From Kitasatospora humi (GTDB taxonomy: Bacteria > Actinomycetota > Actinomycetes > Streptomycetales > Streptomycetaceae): a stretch of DNA of 64,000 nt. Where the stretch lies: contig NZ_JAJJPA010000005.1 of assembly GCF_020907985.1 (NCBI RefSeq), positions 62,001 to 126,000 on the forward strand, in the 5' to 3' direction. Positions 36,864-44,755 of the stretch are shown here, one piece after another. The notes beneath the pieces are model-generated. The model had not been told where the DNA came from, did no database searches, and saw nothing but the letters and a program-made list of their open reading frames with translations. Each line of letters begins with the position of its first letter. Within the stretch, counting starts at the first letter, position 1. A program made the position numbers and the translations under genes.

Positions 36864-38491
36864 GCGGGAGCGACAACCAAGCCGAGCCGGACCGGCCCGC
36901 CCGGCGCCGCGGCTCCGGTCGGCACGCCGCGCCGCGCGAGCGGGGCCGGAACCGGGCCAAGCTGCTGGGTGCCGCCGCGGTGCCGACCGCGCTGCTGATG
37001 GCCGCCACCGTGGCCCCCGAGCTGGCCCACGCGGCGACCGCCGGAGCCACGGCCAACTGCACCCCCGCGGCCACCCCGACCACCACCGTCACCCCGGTGC
37101 CCAAGAGCTCGCTCACGCCGCTGCCCGGCCCCGGCACGTCCGCGGCCACCACGGGCGGTCAGCCGGCCGCCGGAACGCCCGCCGCCGGCACGCCGAGCGC
37201 CGCCACCACGGGCAGCCGACCGGACGGGACGCCCGCCGCCGGCACGCCCAGCGCCGCGACGCCCAACGCCGACAAGCCCGGCGCCGCGACGCCCGCCGCC
37301 GCCGGCGGGGGCAGCGCGGGCAGCCGGTCGGTCGCCGCGACCGGAACGTCCGGCCATCCGGCCGCCGCCCCGGCCGCCGAGTCCGCCACCCGGACCGGCG
37401 CCGCCCCGCAGCAGGCCGCCACCGACGTCACCCGCCAGGCGGTGCAGGCCGCCGCCACCCAGCCGGGCACCCAGCAGAGCCAGGACCTGCTGGGGACCAT
37501 CCTGGGCGGCATCGCCGGGATCTTCGACCCGGGCCACCAGAACCAGCAGACCCCGCCGCCGAGCCCGGCCGGCAGCCCGAGCCCGAGAGGTGGCACCGCC
37601 TCACCGAGCACCGCCTCACCGAGTGCCGCCGCCCCGAGGCCGAGCAGCGCCCCGACGGCGAGCGCCCCCGCCCCGGCCGCCCCCGCGCCCCGCGACGCCG
37701 CCCCGGTGGCACCCGGTGCCACCCCGGCCCCGGGCGGTGCGGGCACCGCGAACACCCCGGGCGGCGCGGGCGCCACCGGGAGTCCGTCGGCCGCCGCGGC
37801 CTCGGACGGCCCCGGCGCGACCCCCAGCGGCTCGGCCACCGCCGGGCCCTCGCCGAGCGACTCCGCCTCGCCGACCGGCACCGCCTCGCCCTCCGCGGTC
37901 GCCTCGGCCCTGGCGAACGGCGACGCCCGTCCGCTCTGCCCGGTGGACACCAGCAAGGTCGCGGCCTCCGGCGCGCTGACCGGCAACGTGGTGCCGGACC
38001 AGAGCTGGACCCTGCACACCACCAAGCTGTCGCTCTACGGCGCGGTCTTCGGTGGCGTCTACGAGGTGCACAGCCCGACCCGCACCTACCGGGTGCTCAA
38101 GTTCACCGTCTCCTCGGTGGACATCGACAATCTCGACATGTCGACGATCGAGAACACCGCGGCCGGCGGCGACAAGGCCAAGACCCTCCACGTGAAGGGC
38201 GGTCCTGGCACCACCTCGACCATGCGCAACGGGCCGATCACCATGTACGTGGAGAGCCTCAGCGGCGAGCTGGCCTCGCTCTACGGCATCCCGCTGCCGC
38301 CGCTGGGAACCATCACCCTCACCCCGGACACCCTGCCGGAGTGGCTGTACGACCTGATCGGCGCCATCCCGATCCCGCTCGACATGTCGCTGACCGGCGT
38401 CAAGGCGGTGCAGGCCGGCCAGTTCGGCGGTGACCTGCACATCCCCGGGATGCACCTCTACAACGACGACCAGCCCTACGACGGCCTCTGA
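36860..38491 (+). CDS. Secreted protein with Ala/Pro/Ser/Thr-rich stalk and C-terminal globular domain
   Basis: A 543-aa protein I cannot name. An Arg-rich start precedes a signal peptide (about 34-58, core LLGAAAVPTALLMAATVAPELAHA). Residues 65-350 are low complexity (Ala, Pro, Ser, Thr, Gly), including repeats like AAGTPSAATTG, and may be a glycosylated wall-spanning stalk. Residues 355-543 look folded: WTLHTTKLSLYGAVFGGVYE, a DIDNLDMSTIEN loop, then MSLTGVKAVQAGQFGGDLHIPG. That last stretch has the same alternating pattern as DUF6230, a possible distant relation. GTG 36860 overlaps the DUF6114 stop. Confidence 0.75.
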   Translation: MSGSDNQAEPDRPARRRGSGRHAAPRERGRNRAKLLGAAAVPTALLMAATVAPELAHAATAGATANCTPAATPTTTVTPVPKSSLTPLPGPGTSAATTGGQPAAGTPAAGTPSAATTGSRPDGTPAAGTPSAATPNADKPGAATPAAAGGGSAGSRSVAATGTSGHPAAAPAAESATRTGAAPQQAATDVTRQAVQAAATQPGTQQSQDLLGTILGGIAGIFDPGHQNQQTPPPSPAGSPSPRGGTASPSTASPSAAAPRPSSAPTASAPAPAAPAPRDAAPVAPGATPAPGGAGTANTPGGAGATGSPSAAAASDGPGATPSGSATAGPSPSDSASPTGTASPSAVASALANGDARPLCPVDTSKVAASGALTGNVVPDQSWTLHTTKLSLYGAVFGGVYEVHSPTRTYRVLKFTVSSVDIDNLDMSTIENTAAGGDKAKTLHVKGGPGTTSTMRNGPITMYVESLSGELASLYGIPLPPLGTITLTPDTLPEWLYDLIGAIPIPLDMSLTGVKAVQAGQFGGDLHIPGMHLYNDDQPYDGL

Positions 38492-38503
38492 GCCGCGACG
38501 CGC

Positions 38504-38542
38504 AGCGGGCCCCGCCGGTGTCGACCACCGGCGGGGCCCGCT
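38504..38542. terminator. Bidirectional terminator
   Basis: A perfect stem of about 17 bp (38504-38520 with 38526-38542) and a five-base loop lie between the converging envelope cassette and pyk. Confidence 0.9.
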
Positions 38543-38555
38543 CACGTGCCCCGGG

Positions 38556-39986
38556 TCAGTGACCGACCCGGGAGCCCAGGTGGTGCACCTGGACCATGTT
38601 GGTGTTGCCCGGGATCCCGGGCGGCGAGCCGGCGGTGACGATCACCGTCTCACCCGAGCCGAGGCGCTTCATGCTGAGCAGCTCCTGGTCGACCTGGAGC
38701 ACCATCTGGTCGGTGGTTTCGACCTGCTCGGTCACATAGGCCTCGACGCCCCAGCTCAGCGCCAGCTGGTTGCGGGTGGTCGAGTCCGGGGTGAAGGCGA
38801 TCACCGGGATCGGCGAGCGGTAGCGGGAGAGCCGGCGGGCGGTGTCACCGGACTTGGTGAAGGCCACCAGCGCCTGGGCGTTCAGGAAGTCGCCCAGCTC
38901 GCAGGCGGCGCGGGCCACCGAACCGCCCTGGGTGCGCGGCTTGCGGCCGGGGTTGAGCGGCTGCAGGCCCTGGGAGAGCAGCTCCACCTCGGCCTGCTCG
39001 GCGATCCGGCTCATCGTCTTGACGGTCTCGACCGGGTACTTGCCGACACTGGACTCGGCCGACAGCATCACCGCGTCCGCGCCGTCCAGGATCGCGTTGG
39101 CCACGTCCGAGACCTCGGCGCGGGTCGGGCGGGAGGCGTGGATCATCGACTCCATCATCTGGGTGGCGACGATCACCGGCTTGGCGTTGCGGCGGCAGAG
39201 CGTGATCAGCTGCTTCTGGACCAGCGGCACCTTCTCCAGCGGGTACTCCACCGCCAGGTCGCCGCGGGCCACCATGACCGCGTCGAAGGCGAGGACGATC
39301 TCCTCCATCGCCTCGACCGCCTGCGGCTTCTCGATCTTGGCGATCACCGGCACCCGGATGCCGACCTCGTCCATGACCTTGTGCACGTCGTCGATGTCGG
39401 CGGCGTTGCGCACGAACGACAGGGCGACCATGTCGACGCCGAGGCGGAGCGCGAAGCGCAGGTCCTCCTTGTCCTTCTCGGACAGGGCCGGCACGTTGAC
39501 GGCCGCCCCGGGCAGGTTGATGCCCTTGTTGTTGGAGAGCACCCCGCCCTCGACCACCACGGTCCGCACCCGCGGGCCGTCGACGCTGACGACCTCCAGG
39601 GCGATGACGCCGTCGTTGATCAGGATCGGGTCGCCGGGCTTCACGTCGCCGGGCAGGCCCTTGTAGGTGGTGCCGCACATGTGCTGGTCACCGGGAACGT
39701 CTTCGGTGGTGATGGTGAACGTGTCGCCGTTGTCAACGGTCACCGGGCCGTTGGCGAAGGTCGCCAGACGGATCTTGGGGCCCTGCAGGTCGGCCAGCAC
39801 ACCGATGGTGCGGCCGGTGTCCTCGGCCACCTGGCGGACCTTCAGGTACCGCTCCTCGTGCTCCGAGTGGGAGCCGTGGCTCATGTTGAGACGGGCGACG
39901 TTCATGCCCGCCTCGACAATGGCCTTCAACTGTTCATACGAGTCCGTGGCCGGACCCAGGGTGCAGACAATTTTTGCTCGGCGCAT
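38556..39986 (-). CDS. pyk: Pyruvate kinase
   Basis: A 476-aa glycolytic enzyme making pyruvate and ATP from phosphoenolpyruvate and ADP. It starts MRRAKIVCTLGPATDSYEQL and has NMSHGSH, the catalytic-lysine region VIAKIEKPQAVE, the metal-binding MVARGDLAVEYP and the signature AVMLSAESSVGKYP. Streptomycetes usually carry two pyk genes; this would be the one next to ackA-pta. The gene has its own likely leaderless promoter, so it need not depend on the upstream pta-ackA transcript. Confidence 0.96.
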   Translation of the reverse strand: MRRAKIVCTLGPATDSYEQLKAIVEAGMNVARLNMSHGSHSEHEERYLKVRQVAEDTGRTIGVLADLQGPKIRLATFANGPVTVDNGDTFTITTEDVPGDQHMCGTTYKGLPGDVKPGDPILINDGVIALEVVSVDGPRVRTVVVEGGVLSNNKGINLPGAAVNVPALSEKDKEDLRFALRLGVDMVALSFVRNAADIDDVHKVMDEVGIRVPVIAKIEKPQAVEAMEEIVLAFDAVMVARGDLAVEYPLEKVPLVQKQLITLCRRNAKPVIVATQMMESMIHASRPTRAEVSDVANAILDGADAVMLSAESSVGKYPVETVKTMSRIAEQAEVELLSQGLQPLNPGRKPRTQGGSVARAACELGDFLNAQALVAFTKSGDTARRLSRYRSPIPVIAFTPDSTTRNQLALSWGVEAYVTEQVETTDQMVLQVDQELLSMKRLGSGETVIVTAGSPPGIPGNTNMVQVHHLGSRVGH

Positions 39987-40021
39987 ATCGATGATCCTAT
40001 CCGTATGAGTTATTCACGGAA
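39987..40021 (-). promoter_or_regulatory. Likely leaderless promoter of pyk
   Basis: On the minus strand, TTCCGT (40016-40021) and TAGGAT (39994-39999) are separated by 16 bases, and the pyk ATG follows seven bases after TAGGAT. There is no ribosome-binding sequence. This is the usual layout of a leaderless streptomycete gene. Confidence 0.55.
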
Positions 40022-40047
40022 CGGGGACGAGCCACTCAACCCGGCCA

Positions 40048-41253
40048 TTAACCCTGGTGGACCACGGTGTACGCCTGCTGGGCGATCTCCAGTTCCTCGT
40101 CGGTCGGTACCACCGCGACCACTACTCGTGAGTATTCCGGGGAAATCACCCGGGCCTGACCGGAACGCACCGAGTTGAGCTCCGGATCGACCTCGATGCC
40201 CAGTTCGGTCAGGCCCGCGCAGGCGGCGGCCCGCACCGGCGCGGCGTTCTCGCCCACGCCCGCGGTGAAGGCGATCGCGTCCACCCGGCCGAGCACCGCG
40301 TAGTAGCCGCCGAGGTACTTGCGCAGCCGGTGCACATAGGCGTCGAAGGCGAGCCGGGCGGCCCGGTCGCCGTCCTCGGCCCGCCGCATGACCTCGCGCA
40401 TGTCGTTCTCGCCGCACAGGCCGAGCAGACCGCTGCGGCGGTTCAGCAGGTCGTCGATCTCGTCGATGGAGAGTCCGCCGACCCGGTGCAGGTGGAACAC
40501 CACGCCCGGGTCGATGTCACCCGAACGGGTGCCCATCACCAGGCCCTCCAGCGGGGTCAGCCCCATCGAGGTGTCCACGCAGACCCCGCCGGCCACCGCG
40601 GCCGCGGAGGCGCCGTTGCCCAGGTGCAGCACGATCACGTTGACCTCGGCCGGATCCTTGCCCAGCAGCCGGGCGGTGGCCCGGGAGACGTACTGGTGCG
40701 AGGTGCCGTGGAAGCCGTAGCGGCGCACCCGGTGCTCGTCGGCGACCGCGGTGTCGATCGCGTAGCGGGCCGCGTGCTCCGGAACGGTGCTGTGGAAGGC
40801 GGTGTCGAACACGGCCACCTGCGGCAGGTCGGGGCGCAGCGCCCGGGCCACCTCGATGCCGGTGATGTTGGCCGGGTTGTGCAGCGGCGCCACCGGGACC
40901 AGTCGGCGGATCTCGGTCAGCACCTCGTCGGTGACCACGGTCGGCGCGGTGAACCGCTTGCCGCCGTGCACCACCCGGTGGCCGATCGCGGCCAGCTCGG
41001 GGGAGTCCAGGCCGACGCCGTCGGCGGCCAGCTCGGCGGCCACCGCCGTGAGCGCGGCCGCGTGGTCGGCGAAGACCCGCGCCGACTCGCGCCGCTCGCC
41101 GTTGAGCGGGGTGTGCACCAGCCGGCCGGTGCTCTCGCCGATCCTCTCCACCAGGCCGACCGCCAGCCGCCGGCCGTCCAGCATCTCGATCAGCTGGTAC
41201 TTGACCGACGAGGAGCCGGCGTTGAGCACCAGGATCCGGGTCGCCTCACGCAC
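40048..41253 (-). CDS. ackA: Acetate kinase
   Basis: A 401-aa enzyme converting acetyl phosphate and ADP to acetate and ATP, or the reverse. The motifs LVLNAGSSSVKYQL, HRVVHGGK, FDTAFH, YGFHGTSHQYV and LGNGAS with the DTSMGLTPLEG loop are intact. The start is GTG 41253: AAGGAG lies seven bases upstream and overlap with the pta stop is only eight bases. A GTG at 41271 would add six unsupported residues. Its product works directly with Pta. Confidence 0.96.
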   Translation of the reverse strand: MREATRILVLNAGSSSVKYQLIEMLDGRRLAVGLVERIGESTGRLVHTPLNGERRESARVFADHAAALTAVAAELAADGVGLDSPELAAIGHRVVHGGKRFTAPTVVTDEVLTEIRRLVPVAPLHNPANITGIEVARALRPDLPQVAVFDTAFHSTVPEHAARYAIDTAVADEHRVRRYGFHGTSHQYVSRATARLLGKDPAEVNVIVLHLGNGASAAAVAGGVCVDTSMGLTPLEGLVMGTRSGDIDPGVVFHLHRVGGLSIDEIDDLLNRRSGLLGLCGENDMREVMRRAEDGDRAARLAFDAYVHRLRKYLGGYYAVLGRVDAIAFTAGVGENAAPVRAAACAGLTELGIEVDPELNSVRSGQARVISPEYSRVVVAVVPTDEELEIAQQAYTVVHQG

Positions 41254-43396
41254 CGCCGGACTCCTTGACACCGTCGATCTCCTTGGACTGGGCCTGGATG
41301 GCGGTGATCGCCACCGTGTTGACGATGTCCTGCACCAGCGCGCCGCGGGACAGGTCGTTGACCGGCTTGCGCAGGCCCTGCAGCACCGGGCCGACCGCCA
41401 CCGCGCCGGCCGAGCGCTGCACGGCCTTGTAGGTGTTGTTGCCGGTGTTGAGGTCCGGGAAGACCAGCACGGTGGCCCGGCCGGCGACCTCGGAACCCGG
41501 CAGCTTGGTGGCCGCCACCTGCGGGTCGACCGCGGCGTCGTACTGGATCGGGCCCTCCACCAGCAGGTCCGGGCGCTGCTCGCGGACCAGCTCGGTGGCC
41601 GCGCGGACCTTGTCCACGTCGGCGCCCGAGCCGGAGCTGCCGGTGGAGTAGGAGAGCATCGCCACCCGCGGCTCGACCCCGAACTGGGCGGCGGTCTCGG
41701 CGGAACGGATGGCGATGTCGGCCAGCTGCCGGGCGTCCGGGTCGGGGTTGACCGCGCAGTCGCCGTAGACCAGCACCCGGTCGGCCAGGCACATGAAGAA
41801 GACCGAGGAGACGATCGAGGCGCCCGGCGAGGTCTTGATCACCTCGAAGGCGGGGCGGATGGTGGCGGCCGTGGAGTGCACCGAGCCGGAGACCATGCCG
41901 TCGGCGATGCCCTCCTGGACCATCAGGGTGCCGAAGTAGCTGACGTCGGTGACCACGTCCAGGGCGAGCTCGACGGTCATGCCCTTGTGCGCCCGCAGCT
42001 CGGCGTAGCGCTGGGCGAACCGGCGGCGCAGCGGCGAGGTGGCCGGGTCGACGATCCACAGCCGGGCCCGGTCGGTCGGCTCCACCGGTTCGACGGGCTC
42101 CGGCAGCGAGACGCCCAGGCTCGCCGCCTTGCGCCGGACGTCGTCCTGCGGGCCGAGCAGGGTCAGGTCGCAGATGTTGCGGCGCAGCAGGATCTCGGCG
42201 GCGCGCAGCACCCGCTCCTCGGTGCCCTCCGGCAGCACCACGTGCCGCCGGTCGGTGCGGGCCCGCTCCAGCAGCTCGTGCTCGAACATCATCGGGGTCA
42301 CCCGGTCCGACCGGCCCAGTTCGACCCGGCTGGTCAGCTCGGCGGAGTCGACGTGCAGTTCGAACAGGCCCAGGGCGATCTCGGCCTTCCGGGGGCTGGA
42401 CGCACCGAGCCGGCCCTCGATGTGGGTGAGCGCCGCGGCGGTCGGCCAGCTGCTCTCGTGCACCACGGCCACCGGGGTGCCCGGAGCCAGCCGGGCGGCC
42501 AGCGCCAGCACGTCCGGGCCCGGGTGCTGGTCCAGCGTCAGCATCACGCCGGCGAGCGGCGGGGCGCCGGCGGCGTGCGCGGCCAGCGAGCCGATCAGCA
42601 GGTCGGCCCGGTCCCCGGGGGTGACCACCAGGGCTCCCTCGGTCAGTGCGGCGAGGAAGGTCGGCAGCATCGCCCCGCCGAACACGAAGCCGCGGACGTC
42701 CCGGGCCAGCCCGGCGGCGTCGCCCAGCAGCACCTCGGCCCCGGTCGCCTCGACCAGCTGGGCCACCGTCGGGGCGGCCAGCGCCGGCTCCTCGGGGATC
42801 ACGTAGACCGGCTCCGGCAGCTTGCCGGCGAGCCCGAGCAGCACCTGCGGCTCGGCACTCGGCAGCACCCGGTTGGCGATCGTCGCCAGTATCGAGCAGC
42901 CGAGGTCGGCGTAGGCGCGGTGGGCGTTGAGCACCTCGGCGGTGACGGTCTGCTGGTCCTTGTGCTGGCCGCCGACCACCGGCAGCACCAGGGCGCCGAA
43001 CTCGTTGGCCAACCGGGCGTTGAAGGCCAGCTCGTCGGGGATGTTGGTGTCGGCGAAGTCGGTGCCCAGCACCAGCACCGCCTCGCACTTGCGCTCCAGC
43101 GCGCGGAACCGCTCGACCAGCACCGAGACCAGCTCGTCCTGGCCCTGGGCGGCGGCCAGCGCGGCCGCCTGCTCGTAGCTGAGCCCGTAGAGCTCGGGGG
43201 CCGGCAGGGCCACCCGGTAGCGCGACCGCAGCAGCTGCAGCATGTGGTCGGCCCGCCCCGGCGCGTCGGTGTGCACCAGCGGGCGGAACACCCCGACCCG
43301 GTCCACCTGGCGGCTCAGCAGTTCCATGACCCCGAGCTCGACCGCCTGCCGGCCGTCCCCCCGGTCGATCCCGGTCACGTACACACTGCGAGCCAC
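41246..43396 (-). CDS. pta: Phosphate acetyltransferase (long form)
   Basis: A 716-aa enzyme interconverting acetyl-CoA and acetyl phosphate. It is the long, three-part form: an N-terminal P-loop-like domain (MARSVYVTGIDRGDGRQAV) whose nucleotide loop looks degenerate, a central DRTGG-type domain (about 215-330), and the C-terminal catalytic domain with VLPEGTEERVLRAAEIL, DVVTDVSYFGTLMVQ and FPDLNTGNNTYKAVQRSAGA. The start is GTG 43396. ackA overlaps its end by eight bases, so both are translated together. Confidence 0.95.
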   Translation of the reverse strand: MARSVYVTGIDRGDGRQAVELGVMELLSRQVDRVGVFRPLVHTDAPGRADHMLQLLRSRYRVALPAPELYGLSYEQAAALAAAQGQDELVSVLVERFRALERKCEAVLVLGTDFADTNIPDELAFNARLANEFGALVLPVVGGQHKDQQTVTAEVLNAHRAYADLGCSILATIANRVLPSAEPQVLLGLAGKLPEPVYVIPEEPALAAPTVAQLVEATGAEVLLGDAAGLARDVRGFVFGGAMLPTFLAALTEGALVVTPGDRADLLIGSLAAHAAGAPPLAGVMLTLDQHPGPDVLALAARLAPGTPVAVVHESSWPTAAALTHIEGRLGASSPRKAEIALGLFELHVDSAELTSRVELGRSDRVTPMMFEHELLERARTDRRHVVLPEGTEERVLRAAEILLRRNICDLTLLGPQDDVRRKAASLGVSLPEPVEPVEPTDRARLWIVDPATSPLRRRFAQRYAELRAHKGMTVELALDVVTDVSYFGTLMVQEGIADGMVSGSVHSTAATIRPAFEVIKTSPGASIVSSVFFMCLADRVLVYGDCAVNPDPDARQLADIAIRSAETAAQFGVEPRVAMLSYSTGSSGSGADVDKVRAATELVREQRPDLLVEGPIQYDAAVDPQVAATKLPGSEVAGRATVLVFPDLNTGNNTYKAVQRSAGAVAVGPVLQGLRKPVNDLSRGALVQDIVNTVAITAIQAQSKEIDGVKESGGA

Positions 43397-43456
43397 TGCC
43401 GTTCCCCGTTCGGTCGTTCAGGCCCGGGCGGGCCGGATCGCTTCGACCATACCTCC

Positions 43457-43477
43457 GCGGCCGGGCCGGGCGGCCGC
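43457..43477 (-). terminator. Possible terminator downstream of the esterase gene
   Basis: GCGGCCG and CGGCCGC form a perfect 7-bp stem with a seven-base loop, 47 bases after the esterase stop and upstream of pta. It has no T-run and is modest in length. Confidence 0.4.
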
Positions 43478-43523
43478 ATGTGCCGCCAGCCGGTCGGAGC
43501 ACGGGACGGAGGTCACCCGGCGA

Positions 43524-44750
43524 TCACTTGGGGGCCGGGATGATGCCGCTCAGCCACTTGAAGGACGGCACCACCAGCGGCCGCCAGGTGGACATCAGGT
43601 GCGCCCCGGTGGTCTCGAACGGGGTGACCGTCGTCGGCGGCTTGGCGGCCTGCTGCAGCGCGGTGGCGTCCTCCAGGCCGTCGCCCTTGCGGCCGCTCAC
43701 CCAGAGCGAGACGTTCGGCGGGGTGGCCGCGTGGGTGAGCAGGTAGAGCGGGTTGGAGGTCTCGCGCAGCTTGGGGTCCTTGGCGGTCAGCGAGTCGCTC
43801 TCCTGCATCGGGTCGTTGTAGCCGGACATGGCGATCGCGGCGCGGAACCGGTCCGGGTGGCCCAGGGCGAGCCGCGCCGCGCAGTGCGCGCCGGCCGAGT
43901 AGCCGGCCACCGCCCACTGGTCGGGGGAGGCGGTGGTGCGGAAGTTGTCCAGCACCATCTGCGGCACGTCGCGGGCCAGCCAGGTCTCGGCGTTGACCTT
44001 GCCGGGCACGTCCGCGCAGCCGGTGTCGGCGTGCTGCAGCAGGTTGACCCGCGGGGTGACCAGGATGAACGGGGTGATCTGGCCGGACTTCATCAGCGGT
44101 GCGAGCTGCTGGGTGACGTTCATGCCGGTGGCGCCGTACCAGGTGCTGGTGCTGCCGGGGTAGCCGGCCAGCAGCTCGACCACCGGGAAGTCCTTGTCCT
44201 TGTACGCCGGGTCGTCGTACTGCGGTGGCGTCCAGACCAGCACCTCGCCGTCCACCCCGGACAGCCGGCCCTTCAGGTCGGTCTCCTTGACGTCCCGCGG
44301 CACCGCGTCGGAGCTGGGCGCGTGGAAGGACTGGATCACCTTGGGAGCGCCGGTCGCCTGGTCGCCCGCGAGGCCGTTGTCCTTGGGCGGCACCGGCACC
44401 GCCCGGACGTGGCTGGTGGTGCCGAGCAGGTCCGCCCAGCTGCCGTACAGCTGGTTGTCGTCGTTCACCCAGGTGAACACCACCGCGATGGCAGTCAGCT
44501 GGCAGAACAGCACGGTCCCGAGCGAGCCGGCGTAGCCGAGCGGGGTCGCTCCGCCGCTGCGTCGGCCCCGGCCGCGCCGGCGGCCGCCCGGGGCTTCCTG
44601 GTCGCCCCTGCCGCGTCCCCAGTAGGCCAGGGCCAGGGCTATCGAGGCCACGAAGAGGACGATGGTCAGGACGAAGAAGGGCGTGCCGGTCAGTTCCACG
44701 AGAGCAAAGACTGCCAGTACGCGTGTTCGGTTGCGCAACTGGGAGACCAC
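43524..44750 (-). CDS. Membrane-anchored alpha/beta hydrolase (esterase D/antigen 85-like)
   Basis: A protein of about 408 aa. Two hydrophobic helices come first (GTPFFVLTIVLFVASIALALAYW near 20-42 and GTVLFCQLTAIAVVFTWV near 78-95), separated by an Arg-rich loop. An extracellular esterase domain follows with the nucleophile Ser285 in GYSAGAHCA and His384 in TTGAHLM. It resembles the antigen 85/esterase D group that includes mycolyltransferases, but streptomycetes lack mycolic acids, so the substrate is open. It begins five bases after the glgB stop at GTG 44750 without its own ribosome site, suggesting coupling to glgB. Confidence 0.82.
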   Translation of the reverse strand: MVSQLRNRTRVLAVFALVELTGTPFFVLTIVLFVASIALALAYWGRGRGDQEAPGGRRRGRGRRSGGATPLGYAGSLGTVLFCQLTAIAVVFTWVNDDNQLYGSWADLLGTTSHVRAVPVPPKDNGLAGDQATGAPKVIQSFHAPSSDAVPRDVKETDLKGRLSGVDGEVLVWTPPQYDDPAYKDKDFPVVELLAGYPGSTSTWYGATGMNVTQQLAPLMKSGQITPFILVTPRVNLLQHADTGCADVPGKVNAETWLARDVPQMVLDNFRTTASPDQWAVAGYSAGAHCAARLALGHPDRFRAAIAMSGYNDPMQESDSLTAKDPKLRETSNPLYLLTHAATPPNVSLWVSGRKGDGLEDATALQQAAKPPTTVTPFETTGAHLMSTWRPLVVPSFKWLSGIIPAPK

Positions 44751-44755
44751 TGGAG

